NCBI GenBank assembly: GCA_010405405.1
Contig: MU004241.1
Coordinates: 1,089,359 to 1,153,358, forward strand
DNA length: 64,000 nt
Direction of reading: 5' to 3'
Source: Microthyrium microscopicum
Lineage: Eukaryota; Ascomycota; Dothideomycetes; Microthyriales; Microthyriaceae
The position numbers and the translations under genes were made by a program. This document shows, in pieces, positions 46,264 through 58,458 of the stretch; position 1 is the first letter of the stretch; each line of letters starts with the position of its first letter. Under the pieces are notes generated by a model. It searched no databases, was not told where the DNA came from, and was given only the letters and a program-made list of their open reading frames with translations.

Positions 46264-47602
46264 ATGAGTGGCTCCAAGGAGACTCCGCTAGACGATGCTT
46301 TTGAGCACATTGACAGGGCTTGGAACGACGACGACGAATTACTAGATGACCTCGACTACAGCGTTGTCAGCCTAACAAAGGATAATTCACCAGCAGACTC
46401 CGAAAGCAAGGGAGAGTCTGGAAAGGGAAAGAACAAAGTCGACGACGATATGCAGTCCATCAATTCCGAGTCAACAACCACTTCCGACCTTCTCGATGTT
46501 GATGTTGACCCAGCAGTGCTTCTATCAAGCGTTAGTGCACTGGTGTCAACACTAGAAGAGCTAGTTAGCAGTATAGGCAAGCTTCGCGAGAAGCATACCG
46601 CGCCAGGACTGGACGAACTAAGCAGTACAGCCCATGAGATATTTCTTCAGTTGTCAGAACTGGAACGCATTGCTTCATCCTACGCTTCGACAGACAACAA
46701 CCCTTTTCAGCCTAGTAACGAAAGAAGCATAGATCCTGCCGTTCTCAAATGGACTCACAATGTTCAACTGTGTCTATTAGAGTTACATGCCAAGGCAGAT
46801 ACCCTTGCCACAAGGTCGTCTATGTCATCGGATGCTGATTTCATGGACGACGCAATAACCATTCAGGAGACAGATGATGTGAGTTTAGCAGAGACTTTAG
46901 CCAGTATCAGAGCCGAAAGTATTATCGAATGGACTTCTTATGATGCTCGATTGAAAAGTTTCAAAGAACGGATGGAGAATATTTTGCCAATACTTCAAGC
47001 GTATGTTACATATCATTTTGCTCAAGATACACAGACTGATTTGGCGTAGTGATCTCAATTCATACCACACTTCCAGAATAGCTTTTGTCAACCAAGACAA
47101 TGAAGAGTGTAAGAAAGCAGACAAAATGCTACCAGTCTTGCGCAACCGCCTCTACAACCTAAAGGACACCCTCAACAACCTCCACAAAATCTTTCTAAGC
47201 AAAGGAACCAACGGTCAGATGGTCGTTGAAAGATTCGAAGTATTAGCATTCTCCGAGGTAGATATAGGCGATATTACCAAAGCGCTCTCCGTCTATCTCA
47301 GCAATCACGGCTCCGATTGGCTCAACAGCCTGCTCTCAGGAGGCCTCTCGTTTTCAGAGTTCAGGAGCCTTGATATATCATACGTCAACGAAGTCGAGCA
47401 AGACATGGTCGAGTGGGGAAACGAAATATGTCGTGAGGTAGCTTCAAAAGACACGCCTCGGCTCGATATCTCGAAAAAGTCTTTCATACCGTTGGTCACA
47501 AATCGCAAGCAAAACGCAAACAACATGTCTGAATTCGCTGAGATGCTACCGTATCGACTGGAGAGACTGGCAGAGCTCAAACAGCTATTGAAGGTGGACT
47601 GA
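46264..47602 (+). CDS. Unrecognised two-exon protein, mostly helical
   Basis: Exons 46264-47000 and 47050-47602 (49 bp intron) give about 429 residues. I do not recognise the family. The first 80 residues are acidic and Ser-rich. From about residue 82 a helical region (Asp-Pro-Ala-Val-Leu-Leu-Ser-Ser-Val-Ser-Ala-Leu) runs to the intron, with heptad-like Leu spacing; the second exon holds more helices (Asn-Arg-Leu-Tyr-Asn-Leu-Lys-Asp-Thr-Leu-Asn-Asn-Leu) and ends in Leu-Leu-Lys-Val-Asp. No signal peptide, no membrane helix, no catalytic motif. Base composition is normal, unlike the RIP region 640 bp to the left. Clean splicing and a long frame support a real gene. Confidence 0.78.
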
Positions 47603-48595
47603 AAGCTCTCGAGGTCACCTCGCTTCGTTTGGGAGCCATCATGATAGATCAGATGTGTCATTCACATACGCTGTATGTAAAAGAAGATGTAGATCATAGT
47701 ATCAAGGTTGCATAATGTAAATTTCAGATCCAGTAAAGCTGTCAGGAATCACTGTCATAACATTTCGCCAGTCATGGCATGAAATTGTGTAACCACGCAA
47801 GATCGTGTTATGTGACAACGCTCCGTAGGGCGAGTACCAACAACGTTCCCCAACGACAAGTCAGTTGCTGCTTGGTGGTGGCTGAGTTGCATAGCCAATT
47901 CTCGCACGATCTCATCCGATTTAGCCCATCATGCACGTTCTTGCCCAGCTTTCAATTGATAGACCAATCGTATGTGCCTATATCACCACACTAGTACCTC
48001 CTACCTCAGCACTTGTTCCAAGCTCTTGGGCGAAGCTTACGGAGAAGACTGTTCACTTTTAGACCGATGTTAGTCAAACTACTTGAGTTCGCTTCTTCAC
48101 CAAGGCACCTCCGCTTGAATACGATGCCGCCTTTTGGTAATGCCACGTCTTTGAGCTAGCTTTGACACTTTGAGCAAGCCATTTTCAGTCTGCGGGCTAG
48201 GTCTCATTGAAATGGCAAATAGTTTTAAGGGCTTTACGGATTTACGTTATGGCAAAAGAAATACGAACTACTTGTCTTACGAGACATGTGCGATTTCTAC
48301 AGTGGTGTAGCTACTGTTCAGCCTTGCAGAGACAAAGAGGACATTTCCCCCAATATCTGGTCTATTTTGAGCATCCAAAATAGCTAGTTCATGGTTCAGA
48401 TCTATCAATCACTCATCTCTCCGTCCAAAAAGTGTAGTGTAAAACGATACGGTAAAGGACATGACAGTATGGTAGTAAGGAAATCATATAAAGCCCAAGA
48501 TTCAACAAGTCTATATCAAACCCATCAGCTTTCTCACACCATCTCGCAATAGCACAAGACTAACACCACGCAGCCTCATACAACCCACCAGCACC
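47603..48595. other. Intergenic spacer, no gene seen
   Basis: About 1 kb between two + strand genes. Nothing recognisable except a CA/CT-rich leader in the last 80 bp. Confidence 0.4.
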
Positions 48596-49195
48596 ATGAA
48601 GTTCACCAAATCCACCACCCTCCTCTCCACCATCAACCTAGCCACAGCCGCCCCATCTCCAATCCCCCAAATCCCCTCCAGCGGCTTCATAATCCTCCCA
48701 ACCGCCCCATCACAATACGACATCTCAACCGGCGCAATCCACTACGCCATCGACACCGGCAAACTCACCAACACCACCACGTTGCTTACCTTCGCCTACC
48801 CAGCAGCCTCAGCAGGTCAAACATGTACCTTCCACCTCTACCTCTCCGCGTCCTCCGTGCAAACCAGGTCCAAGAATCTCGACATCTTCTCCAGTCTGCA
48901 GCCAGCTACCAAAAGCACCACGTCCTGGGGACCGGGGAATCAGCGGAATGTTCAGTTGGCGAGGGTGGTGGTTAGCAGGCTAGGCGATGTTAGCTATTTG
49001 ACGGGGTGTACGCAGGTTGGGAAGGCGTCTGCTTGTCCGTTGGGGACGGTTAGGTATGAGGTTGTGGGATGGGGGATGCTATGGATGTTGAGTGGGTTCA
49101 GGCGGCGGGTGTTGGTAGTTATATCAGTTACGCATAGGAGTAGACAGGAGGGAAGGTGGGTGATGGGGAGTTGGTGGAGGATGAGGAGCGGGTGA
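48596..49195 (+). CDS. Secreted But2-domain protein, probable 3' frameshift
   Basis: A signal peptide (Lys-Phe-Thr-Lys-Ser-Thr-Thr-Leu-Leu-Ser-Thr...Ala-Ala-Pro) is followed by a But2-type beta domain: Cys-Thr-Phe-His-Leu-Tyr-Leu, Ser-Trp-Gly-Pro-Gly-Asn-Gln-Arg, Ala-Cys-Pro-Leu-Gly-Thr and Tyr-Glu-Val-Val-Gly-Trp. Right after the last, at a run of five G (about 49071-49075), the typical domain ending Gly-Asp-Ala-Met-Asp-Val-Glu-Trp continues only in another frame, stopping at 49135-49137. The frame in the window runs on to 49195 with Trp/Arg-rich, unlike-But2 sequence. Either a one-base indel in the gene, or a sequencing slip at the G run, is likely. But2 proteins are small secreted fungal proteins of poorly known role. 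Confidence 0.8.
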   Translation: MKFTKSTTLLSTINLATAAPSPIPQIPSSGFIILPTAPSQYDISTGAIHYAIDTGKLTNTTTLLTFAYPAASAGQTCTFHLYLSASSVQTRSKNLDIFSSLQPATKSTTSWGPGNQRNVQLARVVVSRLGDVSYLTGCTQVGKASACPLGTVRYEVVGWGMLWMLSGFRRRVLVVISVTHRSRQEGRWVMGSWWRMRSG

Positions 49196-51402
49196 TGGTA
49201 ATGTAGGTATGTTTATACCTTTGGATATTCCTTGACAGGAATGAGATGAGAATTTACTTATTGCTCAGATCTTAATGTAGTCGACATGATCTTTCAAGGT
49301 GAAAGTATTCTCTGGGCATTTCATGGTGCGGAGAAGATGACTGCTATGGCTGTTTTTCGAAATGTGTGAAGCCCAGGAATGATGTGAATTCATTTTGTCG
49401 AGAATCAACAATGCTGAGCTTAACAGGTCGACAAGATAGAGGGCATGATCCAGTGAGATGTTATGTCTGCCGTATGGGACGCTGTACTACCAGATGCTTT
49501 GTATCCTATAACATGTGTAAAACTACACATCCTACATCGAATGCGATGAAAAATATGACATGTCTTGTTTAGAAGCTTTGCGGAGCCAATGGAGCCAAAT
49601 TAGCCAATATGAGTCGACATTGCAAATTGCTTTCCTTGCTCTTTATCCCCAGAAACACAGGGCTCATTATAGCCTAGCCCTTAGTTGGGTGAATTGGGAC
49701 AAAGCTGTGATGTGTTCTGTTCTTTCTGGCGCTGATGAGAAAAAGCAGATCGATCACACATAAGTTTATCACGAAAGGAAGAGTATGTTGCTGTTTATAT
49801 AAATGTCTCGCCTGGGAATGTTTACCAAACAGGGATATGGTGGTTTGGACTGTCTGTGTCGTGGGTGTCTACGGTACGGGGTACATCTTAGTGGGAATTA
49901 GGGAGCATGGAAAAGAGTTCAAGTTTGGTACACTTGTTGTTAAGACAATATCAGAAAGTGGGCCTGTGAAATTACACTACAGACACTGACAAAAGCCCAT
50001 CAAGTTTCAGACGTCGGCTGAAACTAGAGAGATGCGTCTCAAAGGTACCTGTGTACAGTTGCACGAAAACACCAAAATGTCCGGCACAAAGCTGGCAAGT
50101 TGAGAAAAACTCTTCATGGCATGAAAGTTCATGCGTCAATGATGCACATCTGGGCAAAACGCATTCAGTGGTGACGCAGTTGTATTGACGGGGGGACAAG
50201 CAATTATAGGATCATCGGCAACGATGTCATCCTTGCGGCCGATCTTTGATTCCTTGAAGCTGGGTTCTGGCGGACCCACACGTTGCCGAATCTAGAACCA
50301 ACGCGGCCTGACAACGCGAGCTAAACCTGAAGCAGCAAAGGCAAGCCACAACGTTTTGCCATGTTTGGTCTTGACATCGACGATCAATTGGTTCGTTGCT
50401 CGTCGACTAATTTTCACATGGCTAGTTTGGCAACCTGGGGCTACCTGGCCATGCAGCTGTTGCAGGGCAGACCAGCTGGGAATAAGGTCTTGGAAAGCAT
50501 GAATAGATGAAAGCGCAAGACGAACTGCAACCAGGTTACGACTTGAGAAGCTTCAAATGAAAGTCGAGGGCATGAAATTCAAGATGGAGGTTTGAAATGT
50601 TTGATGGAAATTTGGACAGATTGGCTGTGATGACAGTGGCTTGCCCTTTGCGCGTAGATCGATCGACAGGACTGAACAGGAGCTTTGGAGCGATGATGTC
50701 ACTGACCCCAGTGGCGCGTCGACCATTGAGAGGCGTTTACAGCATCAACACTCGAGACGAGAGTGGATCTCTGGTCCAGGAAGAGATTTGATGCATTCCC
50801 CATGAATTGAACCATCGACATTGATTTGAACATGTCGCAATTGACTCCGTAGAACCTGGTAAACAGTCAAGGACGTTCCTGCCTGGTCAGACTGCTGGTC
50901 AATCGTGCTTGCCCTTCATTTGGAAGACGGCAGGAGCACAGGAGCCAACAAGCAAGCGCAGGTCGTGATTATTTCCAAGGCAAGAGCAAGTGGCCGTCGC
51001 ATGTTTACTACTGGTTATTCTTGCTCCAAATTGCGCCTTCCCGTTGAAATCAGGATGGATACCTCATACCTGTTGCCGTACCTAATGCTCGCTGAAGTGG
51101 TGGTCCTAGCTCCTGCCAATGCCATTTCTGATCCTTGACTCAATTCTGTGCCCACCCATTGCCAAACTTGCCTCAGCCTGCCAACTGTTGCTACGCCAGA
51201 CTATTTCATTGATTTTTACCTCGCCCTCAATAAAAGCCTGCCTGTCTCCACCTCGCTGCTGCGACCTTTTACTTTCCCGTTTACACAATTTACCATCAAT
51301 CACACATCTAACAAACTCATCATCACCTTCAAACCCCATAGCTTTACCCATTCTTCACTGTCTACTGCCTCTTAACTCATCTCACGTGCTCTTGCTTTCA
51401 TC
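49196..51402. other. Gene-poor 2.2 kb region with a dispersed repeat relic
   Basis: No convincing gene. 49543-49590 matches the centre and right arm of the 31661-31855 element. The last 250 bp are CT-rich leader of the HAM1-like gene. Confidence 0.4.
49543..49590 (+). repeat. Dispersed repeat, centre/right part (MITE-like family)
   Basis: Matches 31774-31823 with shared words ATGAAAAATAT, CATGT.TTGTTTAG and GGAGCCA in order. The outer arm sequence is decayed. Confidence 0.55.
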
Positions 51403-54318
51403 ATGTCTGTTAACCGTCCAACCGACGTTAAATTCAAGGAACAAGACGTAAACAACAAACTCCAAGCATATGGCATCTATTCTGCTTTTGCTAAAGGCAA
51501 AGCTCCATCAGTAAGTCTCGCGCCCTCGTGGTCATCGCATCCCGAGCGCGAACCCATATTATCTGGCGCATGTTGTTCTGACATCATCGACCCTACAGAA
51601 CAAACAAATAGATGTCGCTCTAAACAGCGCCCTTGCCTCAAAGGCACTCACTTCGCCTCCTGAGAAGCTCTCTGATGAGGGCAAGAAGTTGGTTGGTGAC
51701 GTTCGCGAGGTTATTGAGCAAGCCAAGCTTTTGCTTCTTTCCAAGAACTCGGGAAATCTTCTTCAAGAGTTCATTTGGGAGACCCAGCAAATCACCGCTG
51801 GTGATGCCGCTCTACCTGGTGCGCCTGTTGACAAGGACACTGCCAAACAACACGGCAATGAGGCGCTTGAAGGTCTTCGTACCCTTGGAACGCTAGTCAT
51901 TAGCAACGGCCAATTCCGTAAACTTCGTATGTTCTACCCATTGCCATACTCGCGCCATAGTCTAACTCTCAATAGTCAGCGATGCTGCAATCCTCATGCG
52001 CTCAATGGCTGGTGACGCCGCTACGAACGCCGCGCAAAAGGTCTCCCCTGATGAGGAGAAGCTAGCTCAAATTGATCAGCCAGCCGAAGATAATACATGG
52101 CACGAGGTTCCCGAATTCAACAAGGATCAACTCAAATCCAAGATTCCTTTTGGCAAGAAAGATGTCAAGGACGTTGCCAACGCTGGCACCGCTGCTGCCC
52201 ACCCCGACGGATCCACTGATCCTGCTGATACCGCTAATCTCGCCGCTCATGAGCAACAAACTGGAGAACAAACTGGCATCAATGCCGCTGGTGGTGCCGA
52301 TGCTGCCGGCTCTGCTCTCAACCAGAAACTAGACGAAAAAGCCCCTGAGGCTAAGGGCAAGGTTAAGAACAAGGCCAAGGAATATAATGCCCGCTCCCAG
52401 AATTACCTCAAGGGTAAGATGCCAAAGGAGCGACGAGAGCAAACCATCTGGCGGTTGAAGAAGATGGTAAGAAATCCAACCTGATGATTGGAATTTGTGC
52501 TAACATTTTATCAGATTGTTGAAGTTCAAGGCCATGCTGATTGTATGCGAATCCATCCCCACTAAAAACCAAGGCTTACCAGAATAGATCAACGCGCGAT
52601 CGAAACACTCTTGAACCTTGCAGAGACGTATACCGGTCATACAAAGTCTCTAGCAACACAAGGTCAAGGAACCATCAAAGGTGCCCACACTGACGATAGC
52701 TTGAAAACTGCGGAAGCTAACTTGAAGGTACTATCTAGAATTCCATGCTAAAAGTCTGCCTGCGCTGACAAATCTTAAGACACTCCTCGAGCGCTTTGCC
52801 AATGGCACTAGCTCAGACGATTTCTTCGATTCGCTCAACCAGATTTACCGCGATGCGGATTCTGACCCAGAACTCAAAGGCTGGTTTAAGGACGTTGATG
52901 CGTATATCCGCCGCTGCTTGCTCGAGACTGGTTACATCATCCAAGATCAGAGCAATGATGACTTCAACGCTCTATACGACAAAGGCCAGTATCTGCTCCG
53001 CAACAAATACAAGACCCACACCGATCGAATTTTCGACGAGATCAAGTACTTTGGCAACCAATTCGATGCTGATGCGCAAAACACGGCATTCGGAAATGCT
53101 GTACAGAAGCTCTTCCTTGATCTTGGCAATGACGAGACTGGACGATCCACCTTCAAGCCACATCTTCTTAAGGATGTGACAGAAACAATCTTGCCTCTGG
53201 CTCTTGCAAGTGCCCACTATATTCCAATTCCTCGTTTGGAGTACTCCGATCCAATGGTTGATCTCATTGTTGAGAACTTGATCATCGAATCTGATAACCT
53301 GACCCCCAATGTCTTTGAACTCGGCTCAGACAACCACTTCAAGTGGGGACGTACTTCTGCAAATAAGAGCAGCAACAAGAACAAGGTCATGCTTGCAGTT
53401 TCAGGGGTTCAAATGGATCTCCGCGATGTCAGCTTCTATGTCAACAAGAAGGAAGGTTTCCCAAGCATCAAGGACCAAGGTCTATGCGACATCTTCATGG
53501 GCGGAGATGGTTTCAGCTTCAAGATTGGCATGGAAACCGCTGACAAGACTGACCGAGGTCACTTTTTCAAGGTTAACACTGTCAACGTCGGTGTCAAGAA
53601 CTTCAACATCAAGCTCAAGCAATCCAAGCACAAGTTCTTGTTCGCACTTGTCAAGCCACTCATCCTACGCGCCATGCGACCTGCGCTCCAGAAGGTTCTT
53701 GAGCAAGTCATCAAACAAAAGTTCCACGAACTTGACGGCATTGCTTATGAGATCCACCAAGAAGCTCAAAAGGCTAAGCGTGATGCCAAGGCCAATCCCG
53801 ACCCAGAGAACCTCAAGAACATGTATCAGCAATATTTCTCCGCCGCCCAGCGCCGTATGACCCAGGCCAAGCAAAAGAAGGAGAAGGTCCAAGCGTCCAT
53901 GGAGAAGAAGAAGTTCAACGCCGCCATGACCCAGCATGACTCCATCTTCCCCGACATTACTCTCACGTCTGGCATCTCCACCAAGGCAACCGAGTACAAG
54001 GAACTTGCCGCCAAGGGTGACCGCTGGGAGAGCCCCGTCTTCTCGATTGGCAGCGCCAGTGAGAGCACCAACATCCCCGCCGCACCTCAAGTCACCCGCA
54101 AGAGCATGGGTAAGAGCACCGGTGCCATCGGCGCTACTGGCACTCACAACGGTCCTTTGCAGGACTCCACTTATAACGCTGTATCTAACGGATTTGCCAA
54201 CGGTGCCAACTCCAACGGTGTCAATCACCCTGCTCTTGGAAGCAACGCTGTTGCTGGTCCCGGCGCTCCTGGCTTCGGTGCTCAGGTTGACCGCGCATTC
54301 GACCCTACTAGAGTCTAA
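51403..54318 (+). CDS. HAM1-like / TULIP (BPI-SMP-like) lipid-binding protein
   Basis: Six exons (51403-51510, 51599-51926, 51976-52466, 52515-52542, 52588-52727, 52780-54318) give about 877 residues, all in phase; the fourth exon is only 28 bp. The N-terminal and middle helical regions (for example Leu-Ser-Asp-Ala-Ala-Ile-Leu-Met-Arg) and the later beta-rich block (Pro-Ile-Pro-Arg-Leu-Glu-Tyr-Ser-Asp-Pro...Val-Glu-Asn-Leu-Ile-Ile-Glu-Ser-Asp) match the fungal HAM1_N/HAM1_C (DUF5923) family, which is predicted to have TULIP lipid-transfer folds. A low-complexity Ala/Asp/Thr linker lies near residues 205-245 and the Gly/Asn/Ala tail is disordered. Role in membrane lipid binding is inferred. 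Confidence 0.9.
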
Positions 54319-56033
54319 GTTGGCTCTTTGTTTTGAAATGAGTAAAGCAACAGTTGGCAGTTGAACGGCCCTTTGGTATTGTTTGCTGCGGCATTCTAAT
54401 GACCATTAAAAACTTATATCCAGGATTCCCCCTTGTTTGTTCTTTTTCCTATTGCTTTTTGTTCCGATTGTTTTCATGATACCACTTATTCCTTGTTCGT
54501 TTGCTTGTGTTTTTGGCTTGGCGACTTATTGGTCGTGTATGTATCATTACAATGGGGATGTTGAAGGTCGTAATGAGGAGGAACGAAAATTGCTTCGAGT
54601 AGTGTACATCTAAAACAACATGAATCGCTATTGTTTTTGTCAAGACTCTCCTCCATGCGTGATTCCATCTTAATAATGTAGCATCTCTGCCAATGAGTAT
54701 AGCTCCACTGCTTTATATGTTTATGTTCTCGTTCAATTCAGTAGTTGAAATAATGGCGTGCACTAATCAATTCTAATATTTGTGAACAGCTCTGGTAGGA
54801 GGCACATGCTTCATAGCTTACCTTATTAAATAACTTTTCTGATCATTTATACACTCAATAGCAATCAACCACTTGACATAAGAACGTAGCAATATGGAGT
54901 CAGTGAGACTAAAGGATGCAGACCTGTCGTCTTTCTATCGTGCAGCTGCACGCATGCATCAGGCTGAGGCGACAAGGCTGCATCCCGAAACTTCGCCCCA
55001 GACCATTTGAGAAGCAACTTTTTGAATTATTGCAGCGAATTATTGCAGCCTAGATCATGCATCCAAGTCTACTAAAAGACATAATCGACCCAAGTGCAGT
55101 GTTTCGTTCCAAGCACATCACATCGTCGCCCCAGTGTCCCCAACAAACCAGTCAGCTCACCAATTCTTGCAGCCAAACAAGACGAAACATCTAGCAAAGA
55201 ACGATCTATCCCTAGAGTCGAGTTCTGTCTGCCGTTCTATGCCTAGACCGTAGTTCTGGTAGCGATGAAAGCAAGGCTTGAGTGAGTCACCGAAGTCCGT
55301 TGCCACACCGAGGATATAGCCAAGAACGACCGCCGGTTTCGTGTGTAGTGCACAGGCAGACGCGAAGAGAGCGCCTAGTCACATGCAGGCGATGAGTCAG
55401 TTGATAGCATCGGTATGAGGCCGTCGGATGCCTGAGGAATATTCAAAGTTGAGGCTCTGCTGTATCCCAGGTAATGGGGCTGATGTACAAAGTATGCTTT
55501 TGCCAAATAAGCTCTCGGTAAGCGCTGTAACATGAGAGAGACTGGGTTAAGTGAGAAGCATATGATGCAAGCAGAAGAGCATGAATGAGAGTAAATTGTG
55601 ATTCAAAAAGTGGTATTAATAAAGCTTCGTCAACACATCTATATAATCCTACAGAGCCATTGCCAACTTCAATGACAAAACCGTAAAAGGAACATGATAC
55701 TCGTAAACAGCGCCAGGGTATTCCATCCTATATAAAAACCATCGCTAACGATACGAATAGATAAAGAAAGTAGTTTCTGAGGTCCCCAGGGTTATTTTTG
55801 GGTTAATTGGAAATAAATTTTTGGATCTGGTCCAACCAAACAATTTGGTAATTCCGATTAGAGAAGACAGTATTCTCGTCCAGTAATTGGGAGAGATGGG
55901 AGTGCAAGATTTCTGAGCACAGAGAGGTGAAGTTGAGCAACTCGGACTGGTATTCAATCATCGCTCATTCTAGTATCAACGGCGCATCTGTAAACTATTA
56001 GTTTGAGGGCCTGTAATGACTCGCTAGGGGACC
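54319..56033. other. Convergent 1.7 kb spacer, no gene seen
   Basis: Tail-to-tail region between the HAM1-like gene and the C2H2 factor. No frame with family resemblance. Confidence 0.4.
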
Positions 56034-57524
56034 TTACGCGCCAGAAACTAGATGACTTCCAAGGTCTGATTCCAGTCGACTTATTCTGGTCGCAAGTCGA
56101 TTGTAGTCTTCTTGCAGTTGCTGGTTTTGCTTTAGTAGCCAGTTGTTGCTTTCTTGAAGTCGTTTCATGGCAGACTTGACTTCGAGATCGCCATCAATGT
56201 GATCTACAATCCCATTTCCGTTGGTGATTTGAGTTCGCCGTCGCTTCAAGTTTGGCTGCGCTATTGGCGAGTCGACGTTAGGATCAAGATTCTCGTTGAT
56301 CTCTTCGGCAACTTCTTGCGTTGCCAATAGAGCGCTTTGAAGCAAAGGATCGGTGGATTCCATGGTATCTCTGTCGCGTTTGCCTATGGAGAGTGTATCC
56401 GTACCGTCCGTTGCTCGGCGATGAACTCGACGGATGTGCTCGTCGCGATTTTCCTTACGCGTGAAGCCTTGGCCTTGGTTGCGTTTGCAATTAGGGAAAG
56501 GGCAGTAAAGAGGTTCTTTGGTTCCACCATGCATCTTATGCACTTCACGTTGATGTCGTAGTAGTCCTCCAGAGTATGTAAACCCTTGAAGCTTTTCACA
56601 ACCGGGCTCGGCGCATTTGTATGGCCGTTCGTGCTTATCCATATGTTTGCTAGAAGATGGTCAGTAAGGGATGCATTTCATCTAGAATGATATAGCTTAC
56701 CTCCATTCACATTTGCGATCAAAGGTCAAGCCGGCGCATGTGTTCTGAAACCGACATGTTATCTTCCCTAAATCATTCCGAGGCGGCTCCTCCGGGCGCT
56801 TATGTGTATGTCCGCGTCGCGGTGTAAATGGATCCTGCGACTCCCCATCGAGAGCATCCTCCAGTCTTGAATCCGAGTCGACAGACGCTCCAAGTCCAAC
56901 TACAGCGGCAGCAGCCGAGGCAGCGAGAGCGTCTTCATTCATGTCGGAATGGTTGTGGTAAGGACTTGAAGGGTAGAACGCGCCACCTGGCGGTTCACCT
57001 GAAATTGGAGCCTGCACGGCGAAGGATTGCTGGGGCACACGGTATGAACCTGTACCAAGTGATGGTGAGAACCCAGAAGACGATGAGTGATCCCAGCTGT
57101 TGTAGCCTTGGGAGGACGCGGTATAGGACGGATTGCCGTACACAAATGCTGATTACGTGTCAGCGACGGACAGGGGAAGGTGAGCCAACAGCAAAGCTGA
57201 GAACCGAGCAGGTAGCATGGAGGTATGATATATTTACTTACAGTACTGATTCGTATGCGAGTATGGATGGGTGCTAGGCAGCTCTTGATATGTTGCCTGA
57301 AGATGAGAGGAGACCTGAGGTGGCAACAATGAATGCGAGCGGGAGCTGGCGGCTGCAGCGTTTTGCAGGCTTGGCAGGTCAAGCTCAAATCGAGCATCCA
57401 TAGTTCCGTTTCCGAATGACAGGGGCGCCGGTTGGCCGATCTTGCCGACCACGCTCCGAGTCTGCCGAGTTTCAACTCCATATCCATCTAGCGATTGACT
57501 CTTTTCCATTTTCAGTATCTTCAT
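56034..57524 (-). CDS. C2H2 zinc-finger transcription factor
   Basis: Exons 57242-57524, 56701-57148 and 56034-56649 give about 448 residues (start Met at 57524, or 57509). The N-terminal half is Ser/Gln/Tyr/Pro-rich, as in activation domains. The zinc fingers follow: Cys-Arg-Phe-Gln-Asn-Thr-Cys...Cys-Glu-Trp-Ser-Lys-His (split by the second intron), Tyr-Lys-Cys...Cys-Glu-Lys...His-Gln-Arg-Glu-Val-His, and Tyr-Cys-Pro-Phe-Pro-Asn-Cys...His-Ile-Arg-Arg-Val-His. A coiled-coil-like Gln/Leu helix closes the protein. Nuclear, sequence-specific DNA binding is expected; targets unknown. Confidence 0.9.
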
Positions 57525-58458
57525 CTTCTTTTTGTCGGTAGATTTTCGGTGCAACAATGTGGTGCTATGCGGACCTGCTGTTGACTTTTTTTTCTCGCTC
57601 GACTCAGGTCAACTAAGGAGTCCTTTGGCGGCTTCGTGCTGCCACAAATTCGACAAATAGTGGAGTGTTAAAGAGCAAGACTACGAGCTCCAAATTATCC
57701 AGAGGATTCCTTAGGCAATGTGGCATATATTCTAACACGCGGAAGGAGTTGTGCTGATATCCTGGGCATTCACTTCTGCTGCAATCCATGGGGACTTGCT
57801 GTTGTTGGACTGGCTTGTCTCTATGCTCTTTCTCTAGTGAGTATCTGCATTCGCCATTCTTGCCATACTCTCTTCTCCTTTAATCATAGAGACAGGAGAA
57901 TGGTAAGGTTTTGGTGAAGCTTTAGAGTAAGCATATTGGCAAGCATTCTCTTGCCTGATTCTTGCGTTGATTGAGGTGATTTACCTGCTGAGGCGGTAGC
58001 CTTCGAAGGATAGCTTGGTCCCCATTGTGGACAGGACACTTAGGTTGAAACTGGGTGTAGAAGGAAAGTAGTGATGATTTCACGATTCCAATTGTAGTGA
58101 TAATCCGCTTCTAGTAGCAGGGTAGGAGCATTTGAAACTGGCTCCTTCCTAGGTGACTTGAGATTCGGTGCTCCTTACTGCATCTCATCACGACTACTAC
58201 TGGAAAGGGGAAGTGGGACAGCGCTTAGCTGCAGCATTGATGAGTCGTGTGGTCTCTTCCTTTCGTTTCGAGACGCTCCCCTCGCTTTTATATCGATATG
58301 AGTGTCTTCAGGCACGCGGACAGATGGAGACTAGAATGTAGGAGAGTCGACCGCTATCAAAAAGTAGATGGAGAAAGAAGATCAGAGCAACATGCGCAAA
58401 GCAACTACCGCCTCAGCTAAATTTGTCCCCAACGGCCAAAACTACCGAGCTCCTGAAC
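57525..58458. other. Divergent intergenic spacer
   Basis: About 930 bp between divergent genes; it should hold both promoters. No gene recognised; short plus frames near 57720 and 58370 have no family. Confidence 0.4.
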
